From contig CANQPA010000010.1 of the NCBI GenBank assembly GCA_947625635.1, forward strand, positions 1 through 37,599: a stretch of DNA of 37,599 nucleotides, given 5' to 3'. The notes under the pieces were generated by a model, which made no database searches, was not told the origin of the DNA, and saw only the letters and a program-made list of their open reading frames with translations. This document shows, piece by piece, positions 1 through 9,608 of the stretch. The position numbers and the translations under genes were made by a program. Each line of letters begins with the position of its first letter. Position 1 is the stretch's first letter. This DNA is from an uncultured Bacilli bacterium (GTDB lineage Bacteria; Bacillota_I; Bacilli_A; RF39; UBA660).

Positions 1-8
1 TACCATTA

Positions 9-18
9 CCCCCCCCCC
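9..18. repeat. Homopolymer run of 10 C (poly-G on minus strand)
   Basis: Ten consecutive C in a very AT-rich background, just beyond the trmK terminator. On the minus strand a TTGACA hexamer (positions 28-23) lies directly upstream of the G run, so the run would fall between a -35 and a -10 that lies at or beyond the window edge. Long mononucleotide tracts are prone to slipped-strand length change. What follows to the left is not visible. Confidence 0.85.
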
Positions 19-43
19 TACCTGTCAATGACTTTAAAATATC

Positions 44-70
44 AAAAAAAAAGATTTACCAAAATCTTTT
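44..70 (-). terminator. Intrinsic terminator of dnaG-rpoD-trmK
   Basis: A 7-bp stem (51-57 with 62-68, extendable by two A-T pairs) and a 4-nt loop are followed on the minus strand by eight T. The hairpin overlaps the trmK stop codon at 56-58, so it ends the operon with no spare sequence. Confidence 0.75.
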
Positions 71-694
71 CTTTATCAATAATATTTTTAATTTATACTT
101 TAATTTTAATAATATTTTTCTTTTTGAAATATTATTTAATATTTTATTATATCTACTAATAACATATTTTTTATATTCTATATTATTTTTAAGTATAGGT
201 CCTAACTTATAATCTATTTCTTTATACTTTTTTGTACCTTTTAAAAACTTAATTACTACATAGGGTTTACCTTTATCAAATAAAAATATTTCACTATCTA
301 TATAATAACCTAAATTAATCACTTCACGTCTTAATGTCTCTATATTATTATTTGATGATATTATTAAAGTATTGGAAAGCTTATTAGTTTTTAATATGTC
401 AAGTATAGTATATGTTCCCATACCACATATAACTATATTATCATTATTATCTACTTTTATATTCTTTAGCCCATTAGTCAATCTAGTCTCAATTTGATTA
501 GTTAAATTAAACTTTTCTATATTTTGTTTTGCCACATTTAAAGCATTTTTGTTTATATCTGTTGCTAAACAGTTATTTCCATTATTTAATGTTAAATAGA
601 TATCTAAAAAAGCATGATCACATCCGACATCTATAACTCGTGAATTAATATCTACTAATGTAGCAACTGCTTGTAATCTTTTTGATAAATTCAT
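56..694 (-). CDS. trmK: tRNA (adenine(22)-N1)-methyltransferase, TrmK family
   Basis: A 212-aa class I SAM-dependent methyltransferase that by family methylates N1 of A22 in tRNA. Visible motifs: an N-terminal LSKRLQAVA, the SAM loop DVGCDHAFLDIYL near residue 20, and the GMG motif (ICGMGTYTILDIL) near residue 90, as in B. subtilis TrmK (YqfN). The C-terminus is a short, lysine-rich helical tail. I chose ATG 694, not the TTG one codon earlier, because its first base is shared with the last base of the rpoD stop (TGATG), implying translational coupling. Last gene of dnaG-rpoD-trmK; trmK follows rpoD in many Firmicutes. Confidence 0.9.
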   Translation of the reverse strand: MNLSKRLQAVATLVDINSRVIDVGCDHAFLDIYLTLNNGNNCLATDINKNALNVAKQNIEKFNLTNQIETRLTNGLKNIKVDNNDNIVICGMGTYTILDILKTNKLSNTLIISSNNNIETLRREVINLGYYIDSEIFLFDKGKPYVVIKFLKGTKKYKEIDYKLGPILKNNIEYKKYVISRYNKILNNISKRKILLKLKYKLKILLIKKRFW

Positions 695-1776
695 CAATCA
701 CCCATATAGTCTCGCAATTTTCGAGAACGAGAAGGATGACGCAATTTTCTCAAAGCTTTTGCTTCTATCTGACGAATACGCTCTCTTGTTACACCAAACA
801 TTTGTCCAACCTCTTCAAGAGTTCTTGGCTTTCCGTCTTCCAAACCAAATCTAAGTCTTATTACTTTTTCTTCTCTTTCTGTTAAAGTTTCCAAAACTTG
901 ACTTATTTCATCTTTTAACATTTCATTAGTAGCAAACTCCTCTGGGCTTAAATTTCTTTCATCTTTTATAAAATCTCCTAAATGTGAATCATCCTCTTCC
1001 CCTATAGGTGTTTCAAGGCTAACAGGATCTTGACTAATTTTATAAATTTCACGAACTTTTTCTACACTTACGCCCATTTTTTTAGACACTTCTTCTTCTG
1101 ATGGTTCACGGTTAAGTTCTAAAGTTAACTGTCTTTGTACACGTGCAAGTTTATTTATGGTTTCAACCATGTGAACTGGCACTCTTATAGTACGGGCTTG
1201 ATCAGCTATGGCGCGTGTTATAGCTTGTCTTATCCACCAAGTTGCGTATGTTGAAAACTTATATCCTTTAGATACATCAAATTTATCAACAGCCTTCATA
1301 AGCCCTATATTTCCTTCTTGGATCAAATCAAGAAATAACATTCCACGCCCCACATATCTTTTGGCAATGCTTACAACTAAACGAAGATTTGCCTCTGCTA
1401 AAATATTTTTTGCTTCCGCATCGCCAGCACTTATTCTATCAGCAAGAACTCCTTCTTCGGCAAGAGTTAAAAGTTTTATTTGACCAATTTCTTTTAAATA
1501 CATCCTAACAGGGTCATTTATAGTTAAATCCTTTGTTAAAGTATTATCATCCAATAAAATTTTTCCGCCATCTTCAGCATCTGCATCATCACTTTCAGAT
1601 ACCACGGCTATGTTATTATCATTAAAAGCATTATAAAGATCATCTAAACTATCTGCATCTAAATCCAATCCCTTTAAAGATGAAGCTAGTTCTTCAAATG
1701 TTATTATTCCCTTTTCTTTACCCTTTTTTACTAGCTCACTTTTTCTTTCCTCAAATGTCTTTATTTCATTTATCAT
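694..1776 (-). CDS. rpoD: RNA polymerase primary sigma factor RpoD/SigA
   Basis: The housekeeping sigma factor, 360 aa, close to B. subtilis SigA. Region 1.1 (residues ~5-55) is followed by an acidic linker. Region 1.2 contains [11 protein letters not shown]. Region 2 contains [27 protein letters not shown] and the -10 recognition segment [17 protein letters not shown]. Region 4 has [20 protein letters not shown], the -35 helix-turn-helix. The start codon lies 11 bp inside dnaG, and the TGA stop overlaps the trmK ATG. The two W in YATWW are TGG codons, so together with the TGA stop this gene fixes the genetic code as standard (table 11). Its regions match the TTGACA/TATAAT promoters seen across the window. 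Confidence 0.98.
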   Translation of the reverse strand: MINEIKTFEERKSELVKKGKEKGIITFEELASSLKGLDLDADSLDDLYNAFNDNNIAVVSESDDADAEDGGKILLDDNTLTKDLTINDPVRMYLKEIGQIKLLTLAEEGVLADRISAGDAEAKNILAEANLRLVVSIAKRYVGRGMLFLDLIQEGNIGLMKAVDKFDVSKGYKFSTYATWWIRQAITRAIADQARTIRVPVHMVETINKLARVQRQLTLELNREPSEEEVSKKMGVSVEKVREIYKISQDPVSLETPIGEEDDSHLGDFIKDERNLSPEEFATNEMLKDEISQVLETLTEREEKVIRLRFGLEDGKPRTLEEVGQMFGVTRERIRQIEAKALRKLRHPSRSRKLRDYMGD

Positions 1777-3502
1777 ACTCTTCTCTCCTTTTTTTTATTT
1801 CAAGAGTCTTTAAAGCTAAATCCAACTTCTTTTTATAATCAACCTCTTTTTTTAGTCTGTCTTTATAAATATTGGACTGTGATTTTTCGTTATACTCCCT
1901 TATATTACTTAAATAGTCATCTATTTCTTCATAATTAATATCAATTGGTAAATCTAAAATAGTTATTTCTCCAATAGTTTTTATAGAATCACTATCATCA
2001 CCTAAATAAGTAATTAAATCAGCTACATCAATATATCCATTTTGTTTATAAAAATAATCTATTTGAAAAGCTAAATGTCTATATGATTCAGTAGGCATAT
2101 GTGTTATTTTTCTTTCATACATCTTAATAACGTCTACACTTTGTAACATATAATATATTAAATATTGTTCAGATTTAATATATTTATTTTTTTTAATACT
2201 CTTGGTTGTTTTAGGCTTTACTATTATATCTTCTTTTTTTGTTAATTTGTTCTTTATTATGTTAATATCTATACCAGTTTCTTTGCTAAGCTTAACAATA
2301 CTTACTTCTTTCAGTATATCATCATCAATTTTATCTATTTCTTTTATCATATTATTTACATATTTAGCAAGTTCATCTGTTTTTTCTAAATTATAATCTG
2401 CCTTTAGTATGGATTCTTTAAACTCCATAACATTCATCGCATTTTTTATTTTCGCTTTAAACGCATCCCTACCATTTTTTATTATATATTCATCTGGATC
2501 GTTGTTATTTTCTAATCTGACGATTTTTGGGTTTATACCTAATCTTCCCAATTCATTAATAGCTAATTTTGTTGCCTTTAAACCCGCATCATCCCCGTCA
2601 AAACACAATATTACATTACTTGATAATTTTCTAACTAACATTGCCTGCTCAGTTCCAAAAGCAGTACCCAATGCAGCCACACAATTTTTAATACCAACTG
2701 TATAGGCTCGAATTACATCCATAGGACCTTCCATTACTATTATTTGATGGGATTTTCTAGCTTCATCTTTTGCTCTATGATAATTATATAACAACTCCCT
2801 TTTTTTAAAAATATCAGTTTCAGTAGAATTTATATACTTACTATTATTTTCACCATGATATATTCTTCCATTATAACCTATTACTTTTCCATTTAAATCA
2901 TATAATGGGAACATAATTCTATTTCTATAAACATCATATAATTGATAATTATTTTCATTAACCAAACCACTTTTTAATAATATCTTTTCGTCATATTTTT
3001 TAGATTTTAAAAGTTTTGTTAAAGTATCACTTTCATTAAGTGATAATCCTATTCCAAATTCTTTAATTGTTTTATCATCCAAGGAACGATCATGTAAGTA
3101 TTGACGTGCTACTTTTCCAAGCTCAGTGTTTATATTATTTTGATAAAATTTATAACTTAATTCATATATATCATATAACTCCTTATATTTGTTTTTTGAT
3201 TCAATTTTTCCTATATCAATCACTATACCTGCTATATCCGCACATTTTTTTACGGCCTCATAAAAAGTTATATTTTCATAATCTTGTATAAATTTGAAAA
3301 CATTCCCTGTTGCTCCACAAGAGAAACAAGTATATATTTGTTTGCTAGGAGACACACTCATACTTGGAGAATGGTCATCGTGGAATGGACAAACCCCAAA
3401 GAAATTCTTTCCTCTTGAGGATAATGGTAAATAACTAGAAATAATATCTACTATATCCACACTATTTCTTATTTCATTTAATGTGTTAGTATCTATTTTC
3501 AT
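1766..3502 (-). CDS. dnaG: DNA primase DnaG
   Basis: Synthesises RNA primers at the replication fork. 578 aa from the chosen start. The N-terminal CHC2 zinc ribbon shows [11 protein letters not shown] and, about 20 residues on, CFSCGATG. The TOPRIM core shows VMEGPMDV and the metal-binding CFDGDDAG. The C-terminal ~150 residues are the divergent helicase-binding region. An ATG six codons upstream (3520) is possible, but ATG 3502 has the Shine-Dalgarno AGGAAGTGG at the right distance and begins MKIDTNTL like other primases. First gene of dnaG-rpoD-trmK; its end overlaps rpoD by 11 bp. The 72 bp between uvsE and dnaG contains no promoter I can defend. Confidence 0.97.
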   Translation of the reverse strand: MKIDTNTLNEIRNSVDIVDIISSYLPLSSRGKNFFGVCPFHDDHSPSMSVSPSKQIYTCFSCGATGNVFKFIQDYENITFYEAVKKCADIAGIVIDIGKIESKNKYKELYDIYELSYKFYQNNINTELGKVARQYLHDRSLDDKTIKEFGIGLSLNESDTLTKLLKSKKYDEKILLKSGLVNENNYQLYDVYRNRIMFPLYDLNGKVIGYNGRIYHGENNSKYINSTETDIFKKRELLYNYHRAKDEARKSHQIIVMEGPMDVIRAYTVGIKNCVAALGTAFGTEQAMLVRKLSSNVILCFDGDDAGLKATKLAINELGRLGINPKIVRLENNNDPDEYIIKNGRDAFKAKIKNAMNVMEFKESILKADYNLEKTDELAKYVNNMIKEIDKIDDDILKEVSIVKLSKETGIDINIIKNKLTKKEDIIVKPKTTKSIKKNKYIKSEQYLIYYMLQSVDVIKMYERKITHMPTESYRHLAFQIDYFYKQNGYIDVADLITYLGDDSDSIKTIGEITILDLPIDINYEEIDDYLSNIREYNEKSQSNIYKDRLKKEVDYKKKLDLALKTLEIKKRREEYDK

Positions 3503-3574
3503 TTTACCACTTCCTAACATCCCTGTAATTAATAAACGACAAAAAATACAAAAATCCTTTTTTTATACAAATTT

Positions 3575-4504
3575 TTATAAAAAAATTGTATTTTTTTCAA
3601 TTTTATAATTAGTTTTATACTTTAGTTCACGTACAAGTCTAAATAAAGCATCGTCCTTTTTTTTTGCCTCTATCATAACATCAAAATCTCTATTTGTAAA
3701 CTTTATTTTTTCTAAAAAATCAATAAAATCATCGCTATCTATATAGTCATTGTGACTTCTTTTGTTCTTGTTATCTTTAGGAGATGAAAAATGAACTTTA
3801 GGAGTAGATTGCCAAGTATTGAATATTCTTTCTATATAATCTTCTATTTTTTCATTATTTTTATTTAATTTGAAGTGATGATAATCTAAAACCATAGGAA
3901 TTTTTAATGTTTCACATAATTTAAGCACATTTCTAATATTAAAACTTTTATCATCATTCTCAAGCACAATTATTCTTTTTATTTTTTCATCCAATTTATT
4001 AAAATTTTCTATAAATCTTTTCATTGATTTTCTTTTTCCTTCTACTTTACTACCGACGTGTAATACTACAATAGAATCAATTCCCATATATTTATACATT
4101 TTTTGACAATTTTTGAGTATATTAATTGTAGAGTCAACAACATCATCATTTATACTATTTAAAACGGTATAAGCATTTGGATGCATATCAACTCTTAAAT
4201 TATTATATTTTATAATTTGTCCTATTTTTCTATAATAGTCTTTATATTGATTGAAAAAATCATATGAAACATCAGGATGATTTAACAAAGGGATTAATTC
4301 AGAAGTCATCCTAAAAAATCTTATATCGTTTTTTATGTTATATTTTAAAATATTTTCTAATCCCTTAAAGTTACATTTAATGACGCTGTCCAACTTATCA
4401 TTACGTTTACAACCTAATTTTTTATAATTTGTATATGTAAGAGAATGTGATGAAGTTTCACTTATTGTAACAGGTACGCACGCATATCCTAATCTTATTT
4501 TCAT
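3575..4504 (-). CDS. uvsE: UV DNA damage endonuclease UvsE/UvdE
   Basis: A 309-aa TIM-barrel endonuclease that nicks DNA 5' to UV photoproducts and starts alternative excision repair. Family signatures run in order: MKIRLGYACV at the N-terminus, FRMTSELIPL, VDMHPNAYTVLNS, VVLHVGSKVEGK, IVLENDD, PMVLDYHH, KVHFSSPK with a downstream HNDYID, and DVMIEAKKKDDAL near the end. The His, Asp and Glu residues in these motifs are the manganese ligands of the family. Length is normal. The start has GGTGG five bases upstream. It is divergent from the membrane-protein gene at 4544, with only 39 bp between them. Confidence 0.95.
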   Translation of the reverse strand: MKIRLGYACVPVTISETSSHSLTYTNYKKLGCKRNDKLDSVIKCNFKGLENILKYNIKNDIRFFRMTSELIPLLNHPDVSYDFFNQYKDYYRKIGQIIKYNNLRVDMHPNAYTVLNSINDDVVDSTINILKNCQKMYKYMGIDSIVVLHVGSKVEGKRKSMKRFIENFNKLDEKIKRIIVLENDDKSFNIRNVLKLCETLKIPMVLDYHHFKLNKNNEKIEDYIERIFNTWQSTPKVHFSSPKDNKNKRSHNDYIDSDDFIDFLEKIKFTNRDFDVMIEAKKKDDALFRLVRELKYKTNYKIEKNTIFL

Positions 4505-4543
4505 TTTACCACCAATATTAGTATAAATAGAAAGGAAATTTTT

Positions 4544-5080
4544 ATGAGTCTTAAAAAAAGTAAAATTATAAGTACTATTGGAATTTTTATATTATGTTTT
4601 TTATTTCATTCTATCTATCAACTATTACATTGTACATTAACTGCAATATTTTTCCCTGTTAATGAATCTATTTGGGAACATCAAAAATTAATGTTTACAA
4701 GTATAGTTATATATGGAATTATTGACTATATAATACTTCAAAGATTTAAAATTAAATATAATAATTTTTTTACCTCACTATTTATATCTGCTTTTACTAT
4801 AATTCCTATATTTTTAATTATTTATTTACCTTTTTATTATAAAATAGGTCCTAAAATGAGTTTAAATATTGGAATTATGTTAATTGCAATTATAATATCT
4901 CAAATAATTAGTTATTATATATTAAAATCTAAAAATTTTGATAAATTAAATATTATATCTTTTATACTTATTATTATATCATATATAGTTTTAGCATACC
5001 TAACTTATAATCCTATTAAATCAGAACTTTTCTTTGACACAAAAGACGAAAAATATGGACTAAACATTTACAATGTTTAG
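4544..5080 (+). CDS. DUF6512-like integral membrane protein
   Basis: 178 aa with five or six hydrophobic segments. The motif PVNESIWEHQKL near residue 38 and the ending SELFFDTKDEKYGL match what I recall of the uncharacterised DUF6512 family, which has PVNES-W-EH-K after the first helix and a short D-x-x-x-x-YG ending. No enzymatic function is known to me. AAAGGAAA precedes the ATG by about 6 nt. It is transcribed alone on the plus strand. The family name is from memory; the membrane-protein call is certain. Confidence 0.75.
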   Translation: MSLKKSKIISTIGIFILCFLFHSIYQLLHCTLTAIFFPVNESIWEHQKLMFTSIVIYGIIDYIILQRFKIKYNNFFTSLFISAFTIIPIFLIIYLPFYYKIGPKMSLNIGIMLIAIIISQIISYYILKSKNFDKLNIISFILIIISYIVLAYLTYNPIKSELFFDTKDEKYGLNIYNV

Positions 5081-5082
5081 TC
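5058..5082 (+). terminator. Stem-loop at the 3' end of the DUF6512-like gene
   Basis: A perfect 10-bp inverted repeat (5058-5067 with 5073-5082, 5-nt loop) spans the stop codon. No proper T tract follows (TTACTCAT), so it may be an inefficient terminator or a 3' stability hairpin. From 5083 to 5237 I see only AT-rich sequence. Confidence 0.35.
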
Positions 5083-5237
5083 TTACTCATATATAAAAGT
5101 AAATCTATAAAAAAAAGAACTTTCAATATTTTAAATTGTTATAATTTATTTATCTATTAACTCTTATTAACATTTACAAATTAATTTATTCTCAAATAAA
5201 TATTATACTGAATTTTTATATAGTTTTTAAGAATTAT

Positions 5238-5260
5238 AAAAAAAGAGAGCTTTAGCTCTC
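5238..5260 (-). terminator. Intrinsic terminator of comEA-comEC
   Basis: Stem GAGAGC/GCTCTC (5245-5250 with 5255-5260), loop of four, then seven T on the minus strand. Between it and the comEC stop lies a second imperfect hairpin (5272-5300, outer ACACC/GGTGT, inner TTATC/GATAA). Confidence 0.8.
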
Positions 5261-5302
5261 AATCTATATAAACACCTTATCTTATGATAAGACGGGGTGT
5301 AG

Positions 5303-7333
5303 CTAAATTGCACATTCTATTAAGTCTTTATTTAAATAAAACTTAATAGAACCACACGTACTAGTCATATATATTTCAGAATTATACTTATTTAATATAT
5401 TAATAACACTATTACTCGGATGCCCATATCTATTATTAAATCCAACTGAAATAATGGAATATTTAGGTTTTATATAATTTATGAAATCTTCACCAGTACT
5501 AGTATTTGAACCATGATGTCCTACTTTTAGTATATCTATATTTTCCAAATTATATTCATAAATTATTTCATTTTCTACAATTTTACTTGCGTCTCCCATG
5601 AATAATATATTCCTCTTGTTTATTTTTGTGAAAAAAACAAGAGAATCATCATTTTCGTTATTAATGTGCTTTTTGTTCAAAAAATAAAATTTATAATTCG
5701 ATATGTTTAATATCCCTTTGTTAAGTATATAATACTTTACACCACTTTTTATTATTTTTTGCTCCAAATTATTATTATTGCCACTATTTATAATAATATG
5801 ATTTACTTTAAAATTTTCAATAATATTTAAGCTATTACCAATATGGTCATAATCTCCGTGTGTAAGTATTAAGTAATCAATATCACTTATACCTTCGCTT
5901 TTTAGGTAACTTATTATATCACCACTTATATCCTTACTATAAATTCAACCAGTATCGATCAAAATATCACCCTTATTATAAGGTAAATGAATTAATGCAC
6001 AATCACCTTGCCCTACATCTAAAAATGTAATATAAGGATTATTTTTTATATAATTTATATTCTTATGTATAAATAATAATATGATTATAAGAATTAAATA
6101 TTGATATTTTTTCTTAAACAATTTAAATAATACAAAAGTAATAATTAAATAATATAAAACTATTGCAGGTAAATTCATTTTACACAATATTATTTCTATT
6201 TTAAATTTAAAAATGAATAAAGACAAATTTTCTAACAGATTTAATAATATATTATATATAAAATCTAATTTTGGAATAAATAACACAAAAAATGATAAAG
6301 GAAATATTACCATAGATATAAACGGTACAAATATTAAATTATTAAAAACTGTCATTAAATTTATGCTGAAATAATTATTTATTAATATTGGAATACTTGC
6401 AAAAAAAGCAATCAAAGAAGTTATTAGAATTTTAACAAAATAATTATTAAAATTATTAATTATTCTATTAAAATTAATAAGATAAAATGATATAACGTAA
6501 CTTAATATAAAACCATTATTATATATATTATACGGGTTAATAAATAATACAATAATCATAATCAGTAATAAAATTTTAGATGTACTCAATTTCAAATTAA
6601 ATTTTTTACTAATTGTAATAAATATATATAATAAAGTCGATCTTATAACAGAAGGCGTAAAAGATGTTAAAAACATATAAAATAACAAAAAAATAATAAC
6701 AATAACATATTTGATATTGGCTTTTGTTATTTTATTTAACACAAAATATATTACACTAGATAAAAGCACTATATGCATACCGGAAACAGAAAATAAATGA
6801 CTAATTCCATTTTCTCTATACATTTTTATTATATTACTATTCAAATACTTGTTATTTCCTAATATAAACGTGTGTAAATACTCACTACCACTTTTTTTAT
6901 CAATTATTCTTATTAAATAATTTTTAATTTTGTATAAAATATTTGTATTTTTTTTTATAATATTTACTGTTTTTGCATTCATTTTATAATGTATATTTTT
7001 ACTTAACATATAATTTCTATAATTAAATAAATTAAAGTTAGTATTTACTTCTAAATATTTTAATGAACCACAAACCTCTATGGTATCTCCTAAATCTACA
7101 TCCAATTTATTATATGAATATACTAATAAATTTTCATTTGATTTAATTGTTAATATAAATAGATCGTCGTATTTTTCAATATTTGTAACTATACCAATAA
7201 TTTTTTTTGTATTTATATCATACTTGCTTTCTATATTATTTACCTCATATATAACTTTTATAGAAGTAATTATAAGCAGTAATGTCAAAAATAAATTAAA
7301 GTTTAATGTAATCTTTAATTTTTGAATATACAT
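5303..7333 (-). pseudogene. comEC: ComEC/Rec2 DNA-uptake channel, interrupted by an in-frame TGA
   Basis: ComEC forms the membrane channel for single-stranded DNA entry in natural transformation. The reading frame runs 462 codons, meets TGA at 5947-5945, and continues in the same frame for 213 more codons to TAG: about 675 residues, near normal length. The first part holds the N-terminal domain, the Competence domain (ENGISHLFSVSGMHIVLL), many membrane helices, and the start of the metallo-hydrolase domain (FLDVGQGDCALIHL, ILIDTG). After the TGA follow IDYLILTHGDYDHIG (the HxDxDH metal motif), KVGHHGSNTSTGEDF, SVGFNNRYGHPS and STCGSIKFYL. The TGA sits where the family usually has the second Gly of DTGG, so GGA to TGA is the simplest change. 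The start overlaps comEA by 38 bp. It is either a recent pseudogene, a channel lacking the hydrolase, a read-through case, or a sequencing error. Confidence 0.9.
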
Positions 7334-7964
7334 CTTCGCCTATTCCTGATACATTCATAATATCTTCTAATGTCTTAAAGTTTCCATTTTTTTCTCTATA
7401 ATCAATTATAGAATTTGCTTTTGATTTTCCTATCCCTGGCAATGTCATAAGTTCATCCAATGTTGCACTATTTATAGAAATCAATTTATTATTACCTGTT
7501 TCCATAGATTTATCAATACACGCATCATTTATACTATCAGGACAAGTACATTCCTTTTCTATATATACTATTTTTTCATTTTCTTCTTTAATTTTCTCTA
7601 TTTCTTCATTAGAATACACAATTATAACCATTTCATCTTTTATTTTTTTGCTTAAATTCAAATATTCTGTATTTGCCCCTTCAATTACTCCTCCTGCAGC
7701 ATTTATAGCTTCTAAAACTCTTGAATCTTTATCTATTTCATATACGCCTGGATTTAAAACCATTCCCTTAACATCTACAACATACATCTTTTTGTCAGTA
7801 GTTTCTTCAGTTACAACTTCATCATTTTGCTCAAATATTTCAACATCGTTTTTCTCATTTTTGTCATTAATATTACTCATAATATTAATGCATAAAAATA
7901 TTAAAATTAAAAACAAAATAATTATTATTTTGAATCTTCTTATATAGTAAAATACTTTATTCAT
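7296..7964 (-). CDS. comEA: ComEA, DNA-binding competence protein
   Basis: A membrane-anchored receptor that binds double-stranded DNA outside the cell and hands it to ComEC. 222 aa: an N-terminal membrane anchor (residues ~10-28), an acidic linker, an SLBB domain (YVVDVKGMVLNPGVYEI onward, ~60-115), and a C-terminal double helix-hairpin-helix (INSATLDELMTLPGIGKSKA, then GIGEDVYSKIKDYI). An upstream ATG at 8015 is open, but AGAAAGG lies 6 nt before ATG 7964, which also starts at the expected membrane anchor. A TATAAT lies at 7995-8000 on the minus strand but without a good -35. comEB is absent from the operon. Confidence 0.95.
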   Translation of the reverse strand: MNKVFYYIRRFKIIIILFLILIFLCINIMSNINDKNEKNDVEIFEQNDEVVTEETTDKKMYVVDVKGMVLNPGVYEIDKDSRVLEAINAAGGVIEGANTEYLNLSKKIKDEMVIIVYSNEEIEKIKEENEKIVYIEKECTCPDSINDACIDKSMETGNNKLISINSATLDELMTLPGIGKSKANSIIDYREKNGNFKTLEDIMNVSGIGEDVYSKIKDYIKL

Positions 7965-8104
7965 AACAACCTTTCTAGTGATTTTCCTAAATATATTATA
8001 CAAATAAAAACACATAAATCCTTCTTCAATAAAAATAATACAATCAAAAAAATAGTGTATTCTTTATGACCTCAAAAGAACAAAAATTTAAAAAGTATTC
8101 TGTC

Positions 8105-8134
8105 AAAAAAAAAAGAAAATTGAATTTTTCTTTT
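8105..8134 (-). terminator. Intrinsic terminator downstream of lemA-TPM
   Basis: A 9-bp stem, AAAAGAAAA with TTTTCTTTT (8111-8119 and 8126-8134), 6-nt loop, followed on the minus strand by six more T. It separates the mraY/lemA/TPM group from comEA. Confidence 0.65.
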
Positions 8135-8164
8135 GCTTTTTTAATACAATTATTTTACTTATTT

Positions 8165-9028
8165 TTAAAAACCGCGGGAACTTCCCCCTCCGCCAGAGGA
8201 ACCTCCACCTCCAGAAAATCCACCTCCGGATGATCCACCAAAGCCACCAAATCCACCATAAAAAGAAGAAAACAAAAATATATCGGGTGTTATATAAGTT
8301 GCTAAAATATATCCAAATAAATTAGAAATTAATATTCCAAAATAATTTGGTAACAAGAAAAATAAAATTAAAAATATTATACAATAACATAAAGTAATTA
8401 TATCTCTTTTTTTTATTGATCTAGAAACTAATCCAATTATTATTCCTAATATAAAACTTCCTAAAACATATAATGATGTGTCACTATTTGAAGACTTAGG
8501 TTCCGTATATTCTAAATTTAAATTATTCATTTTTACTATTTCAGAGTAAAATGCATCATATCCATTTTTAATTCCCTCATCAAAATTATCATTTTTTAAA
8601 TAAGGAATGATGTATTCATCCTGAAATCTTCCAGTTTTACCATCAGGTAAAATTCCTTCTAATCCATATCCTACTTCAACTCTAAATTGTCTTTCTTCTT
8701 TGGCTAGTATAAGCAAAAGACCATTATTTTTTTCTTTATCACCTATACCAAAATTTCTAAACAATTCTAAAGCATATTCCTCAATTGTACTCCCCTCTAA
8801 AGTTGGAACAGTTACAACCACTATCTGAGTTCCATCCACATTATTTAAAAGTGTACTTTTATTCAAAATATATTCTTCTGTTGAACTATTCAATATATCA
8901 GCATAATCATTTACGTAAAAATTATTAGAAGGTTTTACTATAGCTTTTACATTTACTATAAATGAAAAGAATAAAAAAGCAAGGATTAAATAAATAATCC
9001 TACTAGAACGAAACTTCTGGGACCTCAT
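8165..9028 (-). CDS. TPM-domain (YgcG-like) membrane protein
   Basis: 287 aa. A signal peptide or membrane anchor (residues ~10-30) is followed by a TPM_phosphatase domain: NDYADILNSSTEEYI, TQIVVVTVPTLEG, RNFGIGDKEKNNGLLLILAK, RVEVGYGLEG, DGKTGRFQDEYIIPYL. Then two membrane helices and a glycine/serine-rich tail (GGFGG, SGGGFSGGGG, SSRGF). Such proteins are commonly paired with LemA; the biochemical role is unsettled. Start at ATG 9028 was chosen because GTGAGGG lies 7 nt upstream; it falls 26 bp inside lemA, so the two are probably translationally coupled. Confidence 0.9.
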   Translation of the reverse strand: MRSQKFRSSRIIYLILAFLFFSFIVNVKAIVKPSNNFYVNDYADILNSSTEEYILNKSTLLNNVDGTQIVVVTVPTLEGSTIEEYALELFRNFGIGDKEKNNGLLLILAKEERQFRVEVGYGLEGILPDGKTGRFQDEYIIPYLKNDNFDEGIKNGYDAFYSEIVKMNNLNLEYTEPKSSNSDTSLYVLGSFILGIIIGLVSRSIKKRDIITLCYCIIFLILFFLLPNYFGILISNLFGYILATYITPDIFLFSSFYGGFGGFGGSSGGGFSGGGGSSGGGGSSRGF

Positions 9029-9566
9029 CTTTACCCTCACTAGTTTCAAAATATTCTTTTTTATCAAAGCCAAACATTCCAGCTAATATATTACTTGGAA
9101 AACGTTTAATCGATTTATTATATGAACTAACTACATCATTATAATCTTTTCTTGCTACAGCAATTCTATTTTCGGTACCAGCGAGCTCATCTTGTAAATT
9201 AATAAAATTTTCGTTTGCTTTTAGATCTGGGTAGTTTTCAACTACTATAAATAAATTATTTAAAGCTGTTGTTAATTCCTGATTAGCTTCGGCCATATCA
9301 TTTGCCGTGTTAGCATTCATTAATTTTTCCCTCGCACTAGTTATACTATCTATTACCTCTTTTTCATGAGTAGTATAACCTTTTACAGTATTAACCAAAT
9401 TTGGTATTAAATCTGCTCTTCTTTCTAATTGAACAGAAATATCTGATAGCTTATTATCTACGGTTTCTTCTTTATTTACCAAATTATTGTAATTTGAAAC
9501 AATAAACAATATTAATATAATAACTACTAAAGCTATTCCAATTCCTATTTTTGTTCCTTTCTTCAT
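9003..9566 (-). CDS. lemA: LemA family protein
   Basis: 187 aa: an N-terminal membrane helix (residues ~5-25) and a four-helix cytoplasmic domain. Family motifs: VDNKLSDISVQLERRADLIPNLVNTV, ENYPDLKANENFINLQDELAGTENRI, ARKDYNDVVSSYN and FPSNILAGMFGF. Function is not firmly known. Start ATG 9566 follows GGTGAT by three bases; the ATGs further upstream have no such site. It sits 42 bp after mraY and overlaps the TPM gene. Confidence 0.95.
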   Translation of the reverse strand: MKKGTKIGIGIALVVIILILFIVSNYNNLVNKEETVDNKLSDISVQLERRADLIPNLVNTVKGYTTHEKEVIDSITSAREKLMNANTANDMAEANQELTTALNNLFIVVENYPDLKANENFINLQDELAGTENRIAVARKDYNDVVSSYNKSIKRFPSNILAGMFGFDKKEYFETSEGKDEVPEVSF

Positions 9567-9608
9567 ATCATCACCATCCATATACATCATATCATATTTT
9601 TATTTTTT

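Noticed and set aside
3503-3600. A/T-rich inverted repeat after uvsE as a terminator
   Set aside because: Pairing is only long A against long T with no G-C core; uvsE may read through into dnaG.
5303-5767. A separate 154-aa metallo-hydrolase gene
   Set aside because: It is in frame with comEC, begins in the middle of the hydrolase domain after the HxDxDH motif, and has no ribosome site; it is the 3' part of comEC.
5303-7333. TGA read as tryptophan or glycine (alternative genetic code)
   Set aside because: rpoD, dnaG and rsmH end at TGA exactly where their proteins should end, rpoD's TGA overlaps the next start, and Trp is TGG in conserved sites. No other core gene shows an internal TGA.
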